Source: Campylobacteraceae bacterium
Lineage (GTDB): Bacteria > Campylobacterota > Campylobacteria > Campylobacterales > Sulfurovaceae
Direction: 5' to 3'
NCBI GenBank assembly: GCA_027066355.1
Contig: JAMONW010000193.1
Location: 1 to 20,342, forward strand
DNA: 20,342 nucleotides
Below the pieces are notes generated by a model, which worked only from the letters and a program-made list of their open reading frames with translations, searched no databases and had not been told where the DNA came from. Both the position numbers and the translations under genes were made by a program. Positions within the stretch are counted from its first letter, which is position 1. Each line of letters opens with the position of its first letter. Of this stretch, positions 1-7,617 are shown one piece after another.

Positions 1-1
1 T

Positions 2-349
2 TATGATAGAGAGCATAATGTATTTGAAATTGTGCAAAAAAATTATAAATTAGCAAAAGATATAGAGTATCTTGCAAATACCCTTGGATTTAGAGTATCT
101 TTTAGAGCAAAAAAGGCAACTATTAAAGATATTGGCTATGAGAGTGAAGTCTATAGAGTTAGAATTGTTGGCAATTTAGATTCAATTCCAACAAAAATAG
201 AGCGCAAAAAGGCTAGAAAATTATTAGCAAAAAGAGATTTTAGACACACTGGTATAAAAGTAGAACAAGATAGAGTAGATGACTATTATGGCTTTACCCT
301 AGATGGAAATAATCTATTTTTATTAGAAGATATGACAGTAACTCACAAC
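2..349 (+). other. C-terminal part of an intein: homing-endonuclease remnant or domain plus splicing block
   Basis: An in-frame protein-splicing element inside dnaB, of which the last 116 residues are visible. The end reads YYGFTLDGNNLFLLEDMTVTHN-like (blocks F and G), with penultimate His and terminal Asn. The +1 extein residue is Thr, at base 350, and it is also the Walker A Thr. Upstream, segments such as AKDIEYLANTLGF and YRVRIVGNLDSIPTKIERKKA resemble the C-terminal half of LAGLIDADG endonuclease domains found in inteins. Whether the endonuclease is active cannot be judged, because its catalytic acidic motifs are mostly or wholly outside the window. Such elements copy themselves into intein-free alleles of the same site. 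Intein identity is secure; endonuclease status is inference. Confidence 0.9.
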
Positions 350-1180
350 ACTGCACTAGTGCTAAATATGGCACTAAAGGCCGTTGAGAGAAATGAGGGA
401 GTTGCGTTTTTTTCACTAGAGATGCCAGCAGAGCAGTTGATGCTAAGAATGCTTAGTGCTAAAACTTCTATTCCACTTCAAGCTTTGCGTGTTGGGAACT
501 TAAAAGATGATGAGTGGACGCGTCTTTCAAGTGCTATTGATGATATGAGCAGAAGAAAGCTATTTGTAGATGATGGCGGGTATGCTACAATTCATCATGT
601 TAGAAGTAAGCTTAGAAAATTAAAGAGCCAACATCCAGAAATATCTTTGGCAATTATAGATTATTTACAGTTGATGAGTGGTGATAGTAAGGGAGGCTCT
701 TTTAGTGGTCGTCAGCAAGAGATTAGTGAAATTTCTCGTGGATTAAAGCAATTAGCGCGTGAGCTAGAGATTCCTATAATTGCCCTTTCTCAGCTAAACC
801 GCTCTTTAGAGAGCCGTGAGAATAAACGCCCAATGCTAAGTGATTTAAGGGAATCTGGAGCAATTGAGCAAGATGCCGATATAATTTTGTTTGTTTATCG
901 TGATGATGTATATAGAGAGGCAAAAGAGAAAGAGAAAGAGATGAAGGCTAAGGCTGAGGGCAAAGAGTATGTAAGTGATTATAAGCGAAAAGAGGAGGAA
1001 GAGACAGAGCTTATTATTGGAAAGCAGAGAAATGGACCAACAGGAACAGTTGATTTGATGTTTCAAAAACGATTTACGCGCTTTGTTGATGCTAGTAGCA
1101 AGAGTGAGCCTTATGAAGTTGTATTTGAGAGTGGTAATATTGATATGAGCGAGGGCAAAATTGATGTTCCTACTATTTAG
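2..1180 (+). CDS. dnaB: Replicative DNA helicase DnaB, C-terminal part, with an intein in the P-loop (5' truncated by window)
   Basis: This is the hexameric ATPase that unwinds DNA at the replication fork. The frame is open to the left edge, so the N-terminal domain, the Walker A glycines and most of the intein lie outside the window. From base 350 the RecA-like motor domain is clear. It starts TALVLNMA right after the intein, then FFSLEMP (motif H1a), Walker B LAIIDYLQLM, ALSQLNRSLE, DLRESGAIEQDADIILFVYR and IIGKQRNGPTGTV, which is the usual order to the C-terminus. The extein part here is 276 residues. The insertion lies between the Lys and Thr of GKT, so the helicase can bind ATP only after splicing. 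comEC follows 48 bp downstream on the same strand, the order I recall for Helicobacter pylori HP1362-HP1361. Identity is very secure. The start is not in the window. Confidence 0.95.
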   Translation, partial: YDREHNVFEIVQKNYKLAKDIEYLANTLGFRVSFRAKKATIKDIGYESEVYRVRIVGNLDSIPTKIERKKARKLLAKRDFRHTGIKVEQDRVDDYYGFTLDGNNLFLLEDMTVTHNTALVLNMALKAVERNEGVAFFSLEMPAEQLMLRMLSAKTSIPLQALRVGNLKDDEWTRLSSAIDDMSRRKLFVDDGGYATIHHVRSKLRKLKSQHPEISLAIIDYLQLMSGDSKGGSFSGRQQEISEISRGLKQLARELEIPIIALSQLNRSLESRENKRPMLSDLRESGAIEQDADIILFVYRDDVYREAKEKEKEMKAKAEGKEYVSDYKRKEEEETELIIGKQRNGPTGTVDLMFQKRFTRFVDASSKSEPYEVVFESGNIDMSEGKIDVPTI

Positions 1181-1228
1181 GTTAATTGGTATTAAAGTAT
1201 TTAAAAAAATCTATTTAGGCTATAGTAA

Positions 1229-2497
1229 ATGAGTTCAATTGCTACACCGCCACTCTTTAGAAATAATAAAGAGTTTATATTAACATCTCTTTTTTTAATA
1301 GCTATAGTAGTTGCTAGATTAGCTTGGATTTATCAAGATTATAAAAATATAATTAATACTCCAAGTTACTACACAGAGGCACAAATAGATAAGGTTTATA
1401 ATAAAAAAAAAGATAATAAACTACTTTTAAAACTCCATGCAAAAGAGGGTTTTGACTTCTATTTATATTCAAATAAAAAGGGTTTAAACAGATATGATTG
1501 GCTTTTGGTAAATATTAAAGATAATAGAGATATTAAGTTTTTAGATTTTTTAAAAGGCTTTTTTGCAAAAGGAAAAATTGTTAAAGTTTTAGAGAGAGGT
1601 TTTAATCCAAAATGGCTTGTAAAAGAGAAGATAGATAATCAACACAACAATATAGAGATTAAAGATTTTTATAATGCAATATTTTTAGCAGAACCAATAA
1701 ATAAAGAGCTTAGAGATAAGATATCATCACTTGGAGTATCTCATTTAGTAGCTCTTAGTGGATTTCATTTAGGGATATTGTGGTTTGTTGTTTTTGGGAT
1801 ATTGTATTATCCATACAAATTTTTACAAAAAAGATTTTTTCCGTGGCGACATAGAGGTATAGATATAGGCTTTGTTTCACTTTTTATACTCTATTTATAT
1901 TTAGTTTTTGTTGGTTTTCCACCTGCTCTTGTTAGGGCATATGTTATGTTGGTTGTTGCTTGGATAGCACTTAGAGTAGGCATAAATATTATTAGCTTTA
2001 GGCTTTTGGCAATTGTATTTTTATTGATTTTAATAATTAACCCAAGGCTTATAGTTTCTCTTGGTTTACTCTTTTCTATAATGGGAGTATTTTATATATT
2101 TTTAATTTTAAAGTGGTTTAAAGATAGTTCTATTTGGCTTATATCTCTTATTTTAATACCAGTTGGAGTATTTTTATTAATGTTTCCAATAGGACACTTT
2201 TTTTTCCCAAATACATCAATTTGGCAACTTAGTTCAGCAATTTTATCTTTGTTGTTTATACCATTTTATCCAATATCTGCAATTGCTCATATATTTGGTT
2301 ATGGTGATATTTTTGATAAAGCACTACTTTGGGTATTTAATTTACCTAAAAGTGGAGTAGATATTACTATACCAAATGCATTAATTGCGCTTTATCTATT
2401 TTTATCATTTGCATCTATATTCAGCAAAAAAATATTTTATATTACTTTGGCTTTAGCAACAGTTATTACTACATATTCTCTTACAATTAGTCTATAA
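1229..2497 (+). CDS. comEC: ComEC/Rec2-family DNA-uptake channel, short form without the beta-lactamase-like domain
   Basis: Predicted inner-membrane channel that carries single-stranded DNA into the cytoplasm during natural transformation. It has 422 residues: an N-terminal membrane helix (about 16-34), a soluble segment at 50-130 corresponding to the DUF4131-type region, then the competence domain with the hallmark LVALSGFH at 173-180 and many hydrophobic helices to the end. The metallo-beta-lactamase-like C-terminal domain of Bacillus ComEC is absent. As far as I recall, Campylobacter and Helicobacter homologues are also about 420-440 residues without it, so this is probably not a truncation. 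The ATG lies 48 bp after the dnaB stop with only a weak Shine-Dalgarno sequence (TAGG), so co-transcription with dnaB is likely. Family is secure; transport activity is inferred. Confidence 0.88.
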   Translation: MSSIATPPLFRNNKEFILTSLFLIAIVVARLAWIYQDYKNIINTPSYYTEAQIDKVYNKKKDNKLLLKLHAKEGFDFYLYSNKKGLNRYDWLLVNIKDNRDIKFLDFLKGFFAKGKIVKVLERGFNPKWLVKEKIDNQHNNIEIKDFYNAIFLAEPINKELRDKISSLGVSHLVALSGFHLGILWFVVFGILYYPYKFLQKRFFPWRHRGIDIGFVSLFILYLYLVFVGFPPALVRAYVMLVVAWIALRVGINIISFRLLAIVFLLILIINPRLIVSLGLLFSIMGVFYIFLILKWFKDSSIWLISLILIPVGVFLLMFPIGHFFFPNTSIWQLSSAILSLLFIPFYPISAIAHIFGYGDIFDKALLWVFNLPKSGVDITIPNALIALYLFLSFASIFSKKIFYITLALATVITTYSLTISL

Positions 2498-2523
2498 AAT
2501 CAATATAGTTTTTAATTTTAAGT

Positions 2524-2529
2524 TATAAT
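2524..2529 (+). promoter_or_regulatory. -10 box upstream of the TlpA-like gene
   Basis: A perfect TATAAT sits 22 bases before the start codon at 2552, preceded by alternating T-rich and A-rich sequence with no -35 hexamer, as is typical of sigma-70 promoters in Campylobacterota. A strong Shine-Dalgarno AGGGG lies between it and the ATG. Confidence 0.6.
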
Positions 2530-2551
2530 TTGCCTATAAAAGGGGTGAATT

Positions 2552-3103
2552 ATGAAAAAATATATTTTATTTTTTTTGCTTTTATTAATTGTGCCAGTAT
2601 CATATAAATTGTATCGAATTTATCAACACCAAAACGATTTAAAAGAGGCAAAAGAGTTATCAATTGGGAAAAGTGTTCCAAATATAGAGCTTGTTACAAA
2701 TAGTGGAAAAAAGATATTATTACGCAATCAAAAAGGTAAAATTATTGTAGTTGAGTTTTGGGCTAGTTGGTGTAAATATTGTTTAGCTGAAATTCCACAG
2801 ATAAATAGTTTTTATAAAGGTATAAAAGATAATCCAGATATTGAGTTTATCTCTATTGCTATTGATGAAGATATTAAAGATGCACAAAAAATTATAGAGT
2901 CTAAAGGTATTAAATATCCAGTTGCATATGATAAGAAACTATCAAATGGCTCATGGAAATATATGGATAAATTTAGAGTTGTAGGAGTGCCATCTATTTG
3001 GGTAATTGATAAAAGAGGCAAGATTGTGGCTTTGAATTTACAAACAATAAAAGAGGCAAAGAGAGTTATCTCTTCTCTTGACTCAAAGGGTGGTAGTAAT
3101 TGA
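2552..3103 (+). CDS. Membrane-anchored TlpA/ResA-like thiol-disulfide oxidoreductase
   Basis: A 183-residue thioredoxin-fold protein predicted to sit on the outer face of the inner membrane, where such proteins reduce or exchange disulfides, for example in cytochrome c maturation or envelope protein folding. Residues 1-25 form a signal-anchor (KKYILFFLLLLIVPV). The AhpC/TSA-like core follows, with active site WASWCKYC (Cys74, Cys77) and the cis-Pro loop GVPS at Pro147. The dipeptide between the cysteines is Lys-Tyr rather than the Gly-Pro of thioredoxin, which usually signals a different redox potential or partner. It has its own -10 box and a strong AGGGG ribosome site. Its last 38 bp overlap the end of the convergent recombinase gene. 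The family is clear; the substrate is unknown. Confidence 0.85.
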   Translation: MKKYILFFLLLLIVPVSYKLYRIYQHQNDLKEAKELSIGKSVPNIELVTNSGKKILLRNQKGKIIVVEFWASWCKYCLAEIPQINSFYKGIKDNPDIEFISIAIDEDIKDAQKIIESKGIKYPVAYDKKLSNGSWKYMDKFRVVGVPSIWVIDKRGKIVALNLQTIKEAKRVISSLDSKGGSN

Positions 3104-3896
3104 TTGTTTCTTTTAGATGAGGCTTTTGAATATGAGTATATATTTGTGTAGTTAATAAAGAGCTATGACCTAAGAGTTCTTGAACTACTCTTAAATCAGC
3201 ACCTCCAAGTATTAGGCTACTTGCGTATGAGTGGCGCAATACATGGGGTGATACACTCAAATATTTTTTTGTAATTTTAAACATAGACACTCTGCTAAGA
3301 GGAGTTTTTTTGTAATTTACAAATAGTGGTGCTTCTAAATCACTACGCTCTTTTAGATATAGTTCAATTGCATTAAGAGCAGTTTTAGCAATTGGAACTA
3401 CCCTCTCTTTTTCACCTTTTGCGTATCGAACTCTAAGCCATCCTCCATCTATATCATCGCGTGAGGTATTTACTGCTTCACTTACTCTAACACCAGTTGC
3501 ATATAAAAATAGAATTAGAGCTATATCTCTTAAATCTATCCAACTTTTAATAGGAATATTATTTGTAGCTTCTATAATCTCTTCATAAGAGAGATATTTT
3601 GGTAGTGTAGCAGGTATTTTTGAGCTTTGAAGTTTTATATCTACTAATCCAAACTCTAACTCTTTTACAAAGTTGTAAAATGTATTAATAGAGGCTAATT
3701 TTCTATTTATGGTTCTAGCATTTTTAAAGGTGCTTAAAAACTCTATTACATTAGAGCTATCGCGCTTTAAAAGCTCTATTTTAGAAAAGTTTGCAAATTG
3801 TTCAATATCTCTTAAATATGCCGATATTGAGTTTTTGCTTAAAGCTTTGTTAACTGTTAAATATTCACTAAAAGCCTCTATTAACTCTTTACTCAT
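3066..3896 (-). CDS. Tyrosine recombinase of XerC/XerD type
   Basis: A 276-residue site-specific recombinase; members of this family resolve chromosome dimers at dif or move elements. The SAM-like N-terminal domain (ALSKNSISAYLRDIEQF) is followed by the catalytic domain with every expected residue: Arg137 (ATGVRVSE), Lys160 (RYAKGEKERVVP), His218 and Arg221 (PHVLRHSYA), His244 (LLGHSS) and nucleophile Tyr253 (QIYTH). Its size is that of XerC/XerD rather than the longer XerH (about 350-360 residues) that I associate with Campylobacter and Helicobacter dif recombination. It is third in an operon: its ATG overlaps the stop of the lipoprotein gene by 8 bp (ATGAGTAA), indicating translational coupling. 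Its 3' end overlaps the convergent TlpA-like gene by 38 bp. Whether it is the genome's dif recombinase cannot be decided here. Confidence 0.88.
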   Translation of the reverse strand: MSKELIEAFSEYLTVNKALSKNSISAYLRDIEQFANFSKIELLKRDSSNVIEFLSTFKNARTINRKLASINTFYNFVKELEFGLVDIKLQSSKIPATLPKYLSYEEIIEATNNIPIKSWIDLRDIALILFLYATGVRVSEAVNTSRDDIDGGWLRVRYAKGEKERVVPIAKTALNAIELYLKERSDLEAPLFVNYKKTPLSRVSMFKITKKYLSVSPHVLRHSYASSLILGGADLRVVQELLGHSSLLTTQIYTHIQKPHLKETINYYHPLSQEKR

Positions 3897-4908
3897 AATT
3901 TAGTGCGCTTAAATCTACCTTTTTATCATCTATATATAGCCATTTACCAGATACAAAGCTATAAGTTTTAGCTGCTCCTACACTATATACTTTATAATTT
4001 TGCATATTATCATCCATTACAACTAGTGATCCACTCTTTGCATATGCATAAATTTTACCATCAAATGCAGCAACTGTTGCAAAATCAGCATATGAGAATT
4101 TTTTATTTGCAATTTCTGCTAAATTTGTAGTTAATTTTTGGACATTACCATCTCTTGTAATTAGATATATAGTATTATTTTTTATAACTAAGTCGGCAAC
4201 TTTTGCACTATACTCTCTGGTGCCTCCACCAATAGCAAGTAGGGTGCTAGGAGTTGCAGCAATTAAGCGATTGCTAAGAGCTTTAAGAAAAATAATATTT
4301 CCATAATTTTTATTTTTTCCAACAGGAATAACACCAGGTTCTGTTGGAACTTTCATATTAATCATAACCAATTTACCATCAAGTGTTGGAATTGCCAAAA
4401 AGTTGCTAGTAACAACAGGATTTGCTAAACGGCTATCAACAGCAGAGCCACCACCAAACTCTTTTTGATAAATAACTTTTTTGCTAAATGGGTTATATAT
4501 TCCAAATCTATTGCCTTGAAGTAGATATGCTACTCCTTGAGAATAGGCTACACCACTAACAAGTGGAGCTTCAAGTTTTGTAGAAGCCAACTCTTCACCA
4601 TTGCTTTTTAAAACCATAATATCGCCACTTTTATTTGCAGCTAAGATTCTTCCACCATCACTGCTTACATAGTAATACCCTTTTGGCAATATAACACTGC
4701 CTTCACCACTTGGTGTAATATAACTTCCATCGCTAAATGTTACACCATCGCGAATTATATTATACATCTGTTTGCCATGTCTTATAGTGTAGCTATTTGT
4801 GCTAACTCCAGCAGATGATTTAAAAGCTTCAGGTATAAATTTGCCAGTATCCAGAGAACACCCAGAGATAAAAGCAATTGTTGCAATTGCTAAAAGGGTA
4901 TTTTTCAT
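3889..4908 (-). CDS. BamB-like PQQ-propeller lipoprotein
   Basis: A 339-residue predicted lipoprotein. The N-terminus has a lipoprotein signal ending in the lipobox ISGC (Cys17) followed by Ser, which favours sorting to the outer membrane. The rest is a series of beta-rich repeats of PQQ/WD type, for example KSGDIMVLKSNGEELAS, GNRFGIYNPFSKKVIYQ and DGKLVMINMK, consistent with a beta-propeller. The gene follows a YfgM-like gene directly, the same order as yfgM-bamB in Escherichia coli, which supports a role in outer-membrane protein assembly. That functional step is inference. The ribosome site AGGAG overlaps the stop codon of the upstream gene, so translation is probably coupled. It is too diverged to name BamB with certainty. 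Confidence 0.75.
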   Translation of the reverse strand: MKNTLLAIATIAFISGCSLDTGKFIPEAFKSSAGVSTNSYTIRHGKQMYNIIRDGVTFSDGSYITPSGEGSVILPKGYYYVSSDGGRILAANKSGDIMVLKSNGEELASTKLEAPLVSGVAYSQGVAYLLQGNRFGIYNPFSKKVIYQKEFGGGSAVDSRLANPVVTSNFLAIPTLDGKLVMINMKVPTEPGVIPVGKNKNYGNIIFLKALSNRLIAATPSTLLAIGGGTREYSAKVADLVIKNNTIYLITRDGNVQKLTTNLAEIANKKFSYADFATVAAFDGKIYAYAKSGSLVVMDDNMQNYKVYSVGAAKTYSFVSGKWLYIDDKKVDLSALNYE

Positions 4909-4917
4909 AATTGACTC

Positions 4918-5490
4918 CTATTTAGTAATAGTGTAGTGCTGAAGTAGCTTAGCAACAGGTGCAACAGCAGAATTTTGAGGAATTTGAATTAAGATATTTT
5001 TTGCATCACTCTTTTTGCCATCTTTTATAAGCAAGTAAGCTTTTTGTAGGAGTGATAAATTTTTATAATATATTGAGTCTTTTGGTTTTTCATCTATTAT
5101 GCTAAGGTGATAATTTATAACATCTTCTAAAAATTTACTACTTTTAGGAACTTTTGCTAAAGCCTCTTTATTGGCACTATTTGCTGCCATAGAGTAGCTA
5201 TATAGTGCATATAGTTTTGGATTATTCTCTTTTAATTTATTTAAAGCATTTGTATCTTTTGGATTTTTTTCAAGAGCCAAAAGCGCACTATTTGCTTTTT
5301 CTAATTTTGCATTTTTAAGGTAATTGTTTGTTTGATATCCTGCAAATGCCAAAATTGCCAAAACTGCAATAGCAATTAGAGGTTTTTTATACTTTTTGAA
5401 AAATCTCTCCATATGAAAAGCTTGTTCTAGTAACTTCTCATCACTACTTAACTCTTGCTTTATCTCATTTAAGCCACTCTTTAAGTCCAT
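4918..5490 (-). CDS. YfgM-like inner-membrane protein with TPR-like domain
   Basis: A 190-residue type II membrane protein. A short cytoplasmic N-terminus (1-35) precedes one membrane helix (about 37-54, PLIAIAVLAILAFAGY). The periplasmic part is all-helical and rich in Ala, Lys and Leu, resembling the tetratricopeptide-like domain of YfgM. In E. coli YfgM binds the SecYEG translocon and is encoded next to bamB. The same arrangement here (stop 9 bp before the lipoprotein ATG) supports the assignment. It is the first gene of a three-gene operon with the BamB-like lipoprotein and the recombinase. The start has an AAGG ribosome site, and a TATAAT box with an overlapping inverted repeat lies upstream. 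Function is inferred from topology and synteny. Confidence 0.7.
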   Translation of the reverse strand: MDLKSGLNEIKQELSSDEKLLEQAFHMERFFKKYKKPLIAIAVLAILAFAGYQTNNYLKNAKLEKANSALLALEKNPKDTNALNKLKENNPKLYALYSYSMAANSANKEALAKVPKSSKFLEDVINYHLSIIDEKPKDSIYYKNLSLLQKAYLLIKDGKKSDAKNILIQIPQNSAVAPVAKLLQHYTITK

Positions 5491-5539
5491 TGTAATCCTT
5501 ATTAAAGGGTAAAAACCCTAAAAGTTAATATTTGTTACT

Positions 5540-5573
5540 ATTATATTTAAGTAATTATTTAGAATTACTTAAA
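5540..5573 (-). promoter_or_regulatory. Promoter of the yfgM-like operon with an overlapping inverted repeat (candidate operator)
   Basis: On the minus strand a perfect TATAAT (5545-5540) lies about 50 bases before the start codon at 5490. Directly next to it on the upstream side is a perfect inverted repeat: arms TTTAAGTAATT (5546-5556) and AATTACTTAAA (5563-5573) with a 6-base centre. The repeat covers the spacer and -35 positions, where a repressor or activator dimer would act. The regulator is unknown. The AT-rich arms recall Fur/PerR-type boxes but match no consensus I can state. Confidence 0.5.
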
Positions 5574-5635
5574 ATTTAGCACTATATTGCAAGTAGTAGG
5601 TAGTTTTGGGTGCTAAAAGATAGTAATTTTATTAG

Positions 5636-5655
5636 TTAAGAACAGTTGTTCTTAA
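5636..5655 (-). terminator. Perfect palindrome immediately after the hemB stop (possible transcription end)
   Basis: TTAAGAACA and TGTTCTTAA flank a 2-base centre. The palindrome touches the hemB stop codon at 5656 and lies at the end of the long trxA-to-hemB run. There is no strong U-tract after it, only an AT-rich stretch, so intrinsic termination is uncertain. It could instead protect the RNA 3' end or bind a protein. Confidence 0.4.
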
Positions 5656-6633
5656 TTAATGTTGTTCTCTTAAAATTTTAGCTGCCTCTTTTGCATGATA
5701 GGTGATTATAATATCAGCACCTGCTCTTTTAAAACCAAGTAGAGTTTCCATCATTACTCTATCATAATCAATTACTCCAGCACGAGCTGCCATTTTTAGC
5801 ATAGAGTATTCGCCACTAACATTATATACTGCTAAAGGTAAGCTACTATTTTCGCGAACATCTCTAATAATATCCATATATGCAAGGGCTGGTTTTACCA
5901 TTAAAATATCTGCACCTTCTAGTTCATCTTCTACACTCTCTGCAATTGCTTCACGACGATTTGCTGGGTTCATTTGGTAACTTCTTCTATCGCCAAAACT
6001 TGGCGCACTCTCTGCAACATCACGAAATGGTCCATAGTAGGCACTTGCAAATTTTGTAGAGTAACTCATTATTGGTATATGGCTAAAACCAGCACTATCA
6101 AGCCCATCTCTAATTGCAGTTATCATACCATCCATCATGCCACTTGGTGCAATCATATCAGCTCCAGCTTTTGCATGAATAACTGCTTGAGTTGCCAAAT
6201 TTTTAAGAGTAATATCATTATCAACGGTTTCAAGCACAGGGTCAAGCACCCCACAATGTCCATGGTCTGTATATTCACAAAAGCAGAGGTCTGTAATTAC
6301 AAGCATATCAGGATGAGCCTCTTTGATTTCTTTAACAGCAGTTGCCATAATTCCATGCTCACATAAAGCATCGCTACCTACACTATCTTTAATATCTGGA
6401 ATGCCAAATAGAATTATTGCTTTTAAGCCAAGCTCTTTTAAGCTATTACACTCATTAATTGCCACATCTATACTCATTTGGTAAACTCCTGGCATAGAGT
6501 CAACCTCTTTTTTTAAACCATTGCCACTTTTTATAAATAGAGGATAGATAAAATCATTTACGCTTAAATGAGTCTCTTGTAGTAAATCTCTTAATACTGG
6601 ATTTAATCTATTTCTTCTAAATCTTTTAAACAC
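5656..6633 (-). CDS. hemB: Delta-aminolevulinic acid dehydratase (porphobilinogen synthase), zinc type
   Basis: Condenses two molecules of 5-aminolevulinate to porphobilinogen, the second common step of haem and sirohaem synthesis; cytoplasmic homo-octamer. It has 325 residues, the normal length. Metal-site cysteines are present in DLCFCEYTDHGHCG (Cys117, Cys119, Cys127), which marks the zinc-dependent class rather than the Asp-rich magnesium class. The Schiff-base lysines are Lys194 (YSTKFASAYYGPFRDVA) and Lys247 (LMVKPALAYMD). The start is GTG with a good ribosome site (AGGAG, 5-base spacing). It is the last gene of the minus-strand run and follows the radical SAM gene by 27 bp. Identity is very secure. 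Confidence 0.97.
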   Translation of the reverse strand: MFKRFRRNRLNPVLRDLLQETHLSVNDFIYPLFIKSGNGLKKEVDSMPGVYQMSIDVAINECNSLKELGLKAIILFGIPDIKDSVGSDALCEHGIMATAVKEIKEAHPDMLVITDLCFCEYTDHGHCGVLDPVLETVDNDITLKNLATQAVIHAKAGADMIAPSGMMDGMITAIRDGLDSAGFSHIPIMSYSTKFASAYYGPFRDVAESAPSFGDRRSYQMNPANRREAIAESVEDELEGADILMVKPALAYMDIIRDVRENSSLPLAVYNVSGEYSMLKMAARAGVIDYDRVMMETLLGFKRAGADIIITYHAKEAAKILREQH

Positions 6634-6660
6634 GCTTTCTCCTTAATTTAATACTAATAA

Positions 6661-7617
6661 TTAATAAATAAAACCCTCTTTTGCTAATGCTCTTTTTATC
6701 TCATTCATTAAGTAGTTTTTTGACAACCCACACCAGGAGGGAGCTAACAAAGAGTCATCATCAATTCCAGCAGTTACTCTTTGAACAATTATATCTTTTG
6801 GCATTATTTTAATTGCTTTTACTAAAGTATCTATATACTCTTCTTGGCTTATTGGTGTAAATTCACCACGATTGTATTCATTTGCCAAAATTGTATTTTT
6901 TACAACATAAAGTGGATGAAATTTAACAGAATCAATACCCCAGCTAAATGCCTCTTTTGCACTATTTAGCATCATCTCTTGGTTTTCTCCTGGTAATCCA
7001 AAAATTAGATGTCCACAAACATTTAAACCATAGCTTTTTGCTTTTTTTATTGCATCTTGAACATTTTTTGCATCGTGTCCACGGTTTATTCGCTCTAGCG
7101 TTTTATCATAAATGCTTTGAATGCCAAACTCTATCCAAATCTCTTTGGTTTTGCTAAGTTGGCTTAAATATTCATAAACCTTATCCTCTACACTATCGCT
7201 TCTTGTGCCAATGCTTAAACCTATTATATCATCTTGCTCTAAAGCAACATCATAAAGCTTTTTTAGGGTATTAAATGGGGCATAAGTGTTTGTGAATGCT
7301 TGAAAATATGCTAAATATTTTTGGGTTCCTATTTTTGTAGCAAACTCTTTTTTATCTCTATTAATTTGCTCAATTACTTGATTGATTTGATTATCTAAAA
7401 TAGGGTTATCTTTTGAGCTTAAATTTAAAAAAATTTTATCTCTGTTTTTGGCTAAATTTGGGCTAAAAGAGTCATTTAAGCAAAATGTGCAGCCACCTCT
7501 AGCTACTGTGCCATCAATATTTGGGCAGGTAAATCCACCCACAGCAATTGGTATTTTTTTTACTTTTACTCCATATTTATCTTTTAAATAAGAGCCATAA
7601 GTTTTTATTTTTGTCAT
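6661..7617 (-). CDS. yhcC: YhcC-type radical SAM protein (TIGR01212 family)
   Basis: A 318-residue radical S-adenosylmethionine enzyme of the YhcC family, related to the Elp3 group; the reaction is not established. The iron-sulfur cluster cysteines are Cys31, Cys43 and Cys46 in FTCPNIDGTVARGGCTFC, the spacing typical of this family. Other family features include GLSIGTRSDSV, WIEFGIQSIYDKTLERINRGH and GHLIFGLPGE. I chose the ATG at 7617, whose A is the last base of the purF stop (TGATG), giving translational coupling. A TTG one codon upstream is possible but less likely. It lies between purF and hemB in the same operon, with no obvious pathway link to either. Confidence 0.9.
   Translation of the reverse strand: MTKIKTYGSYLKDKYGVKVKKIPIAVGGFTCPNIDGTVARGGCTFCLNDSFSPNLAKNRDKIFLNLSSKDNPILDNQINQVIEQINRDKKEFATKIGTQKYLAYFQAFTNTYAPFNTLKKLYDVALEQDDIIGLSIGTRSDSVEDKVYEYLSQLSKTKEIWIEFGIQSIYDKTLERINRGHDAKNVQDAIKKAKSYGLNVCGHLIFGLPGENQEMMLNSAKEAFSWGIDSVKFHPLYVVKNTILANEYNRGEFTPISQEEYIDTLVKAIKIMPKDIIVQRVTAGIDDDSLLAPSWCGLSKNYLMNEIKRALAKEGFIY

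Noticed and set aside
845..1066. Antisense reading frame inside dnaB with a hydrophobic stretch
   Set aside because: It is the complement of the Lys/Glu-rich part of DnaB; the hydrophobicity is a by-product of that codon use.
1229..2497. ComEC as a truncated pseudogene
   Set aside because: Loss of the beta-lactamase-like domain is, as far as I recall, normal in Campylobacter and Helicobacter, and the frame is intact with the full membrane part.
5506..5519. AGGGT-AAAA-ACCCT hairpin in the leader of the yfgM-like gene
   Set aside because: Arms of only 5 bp; too short to claim a regulatory role without comparative data.
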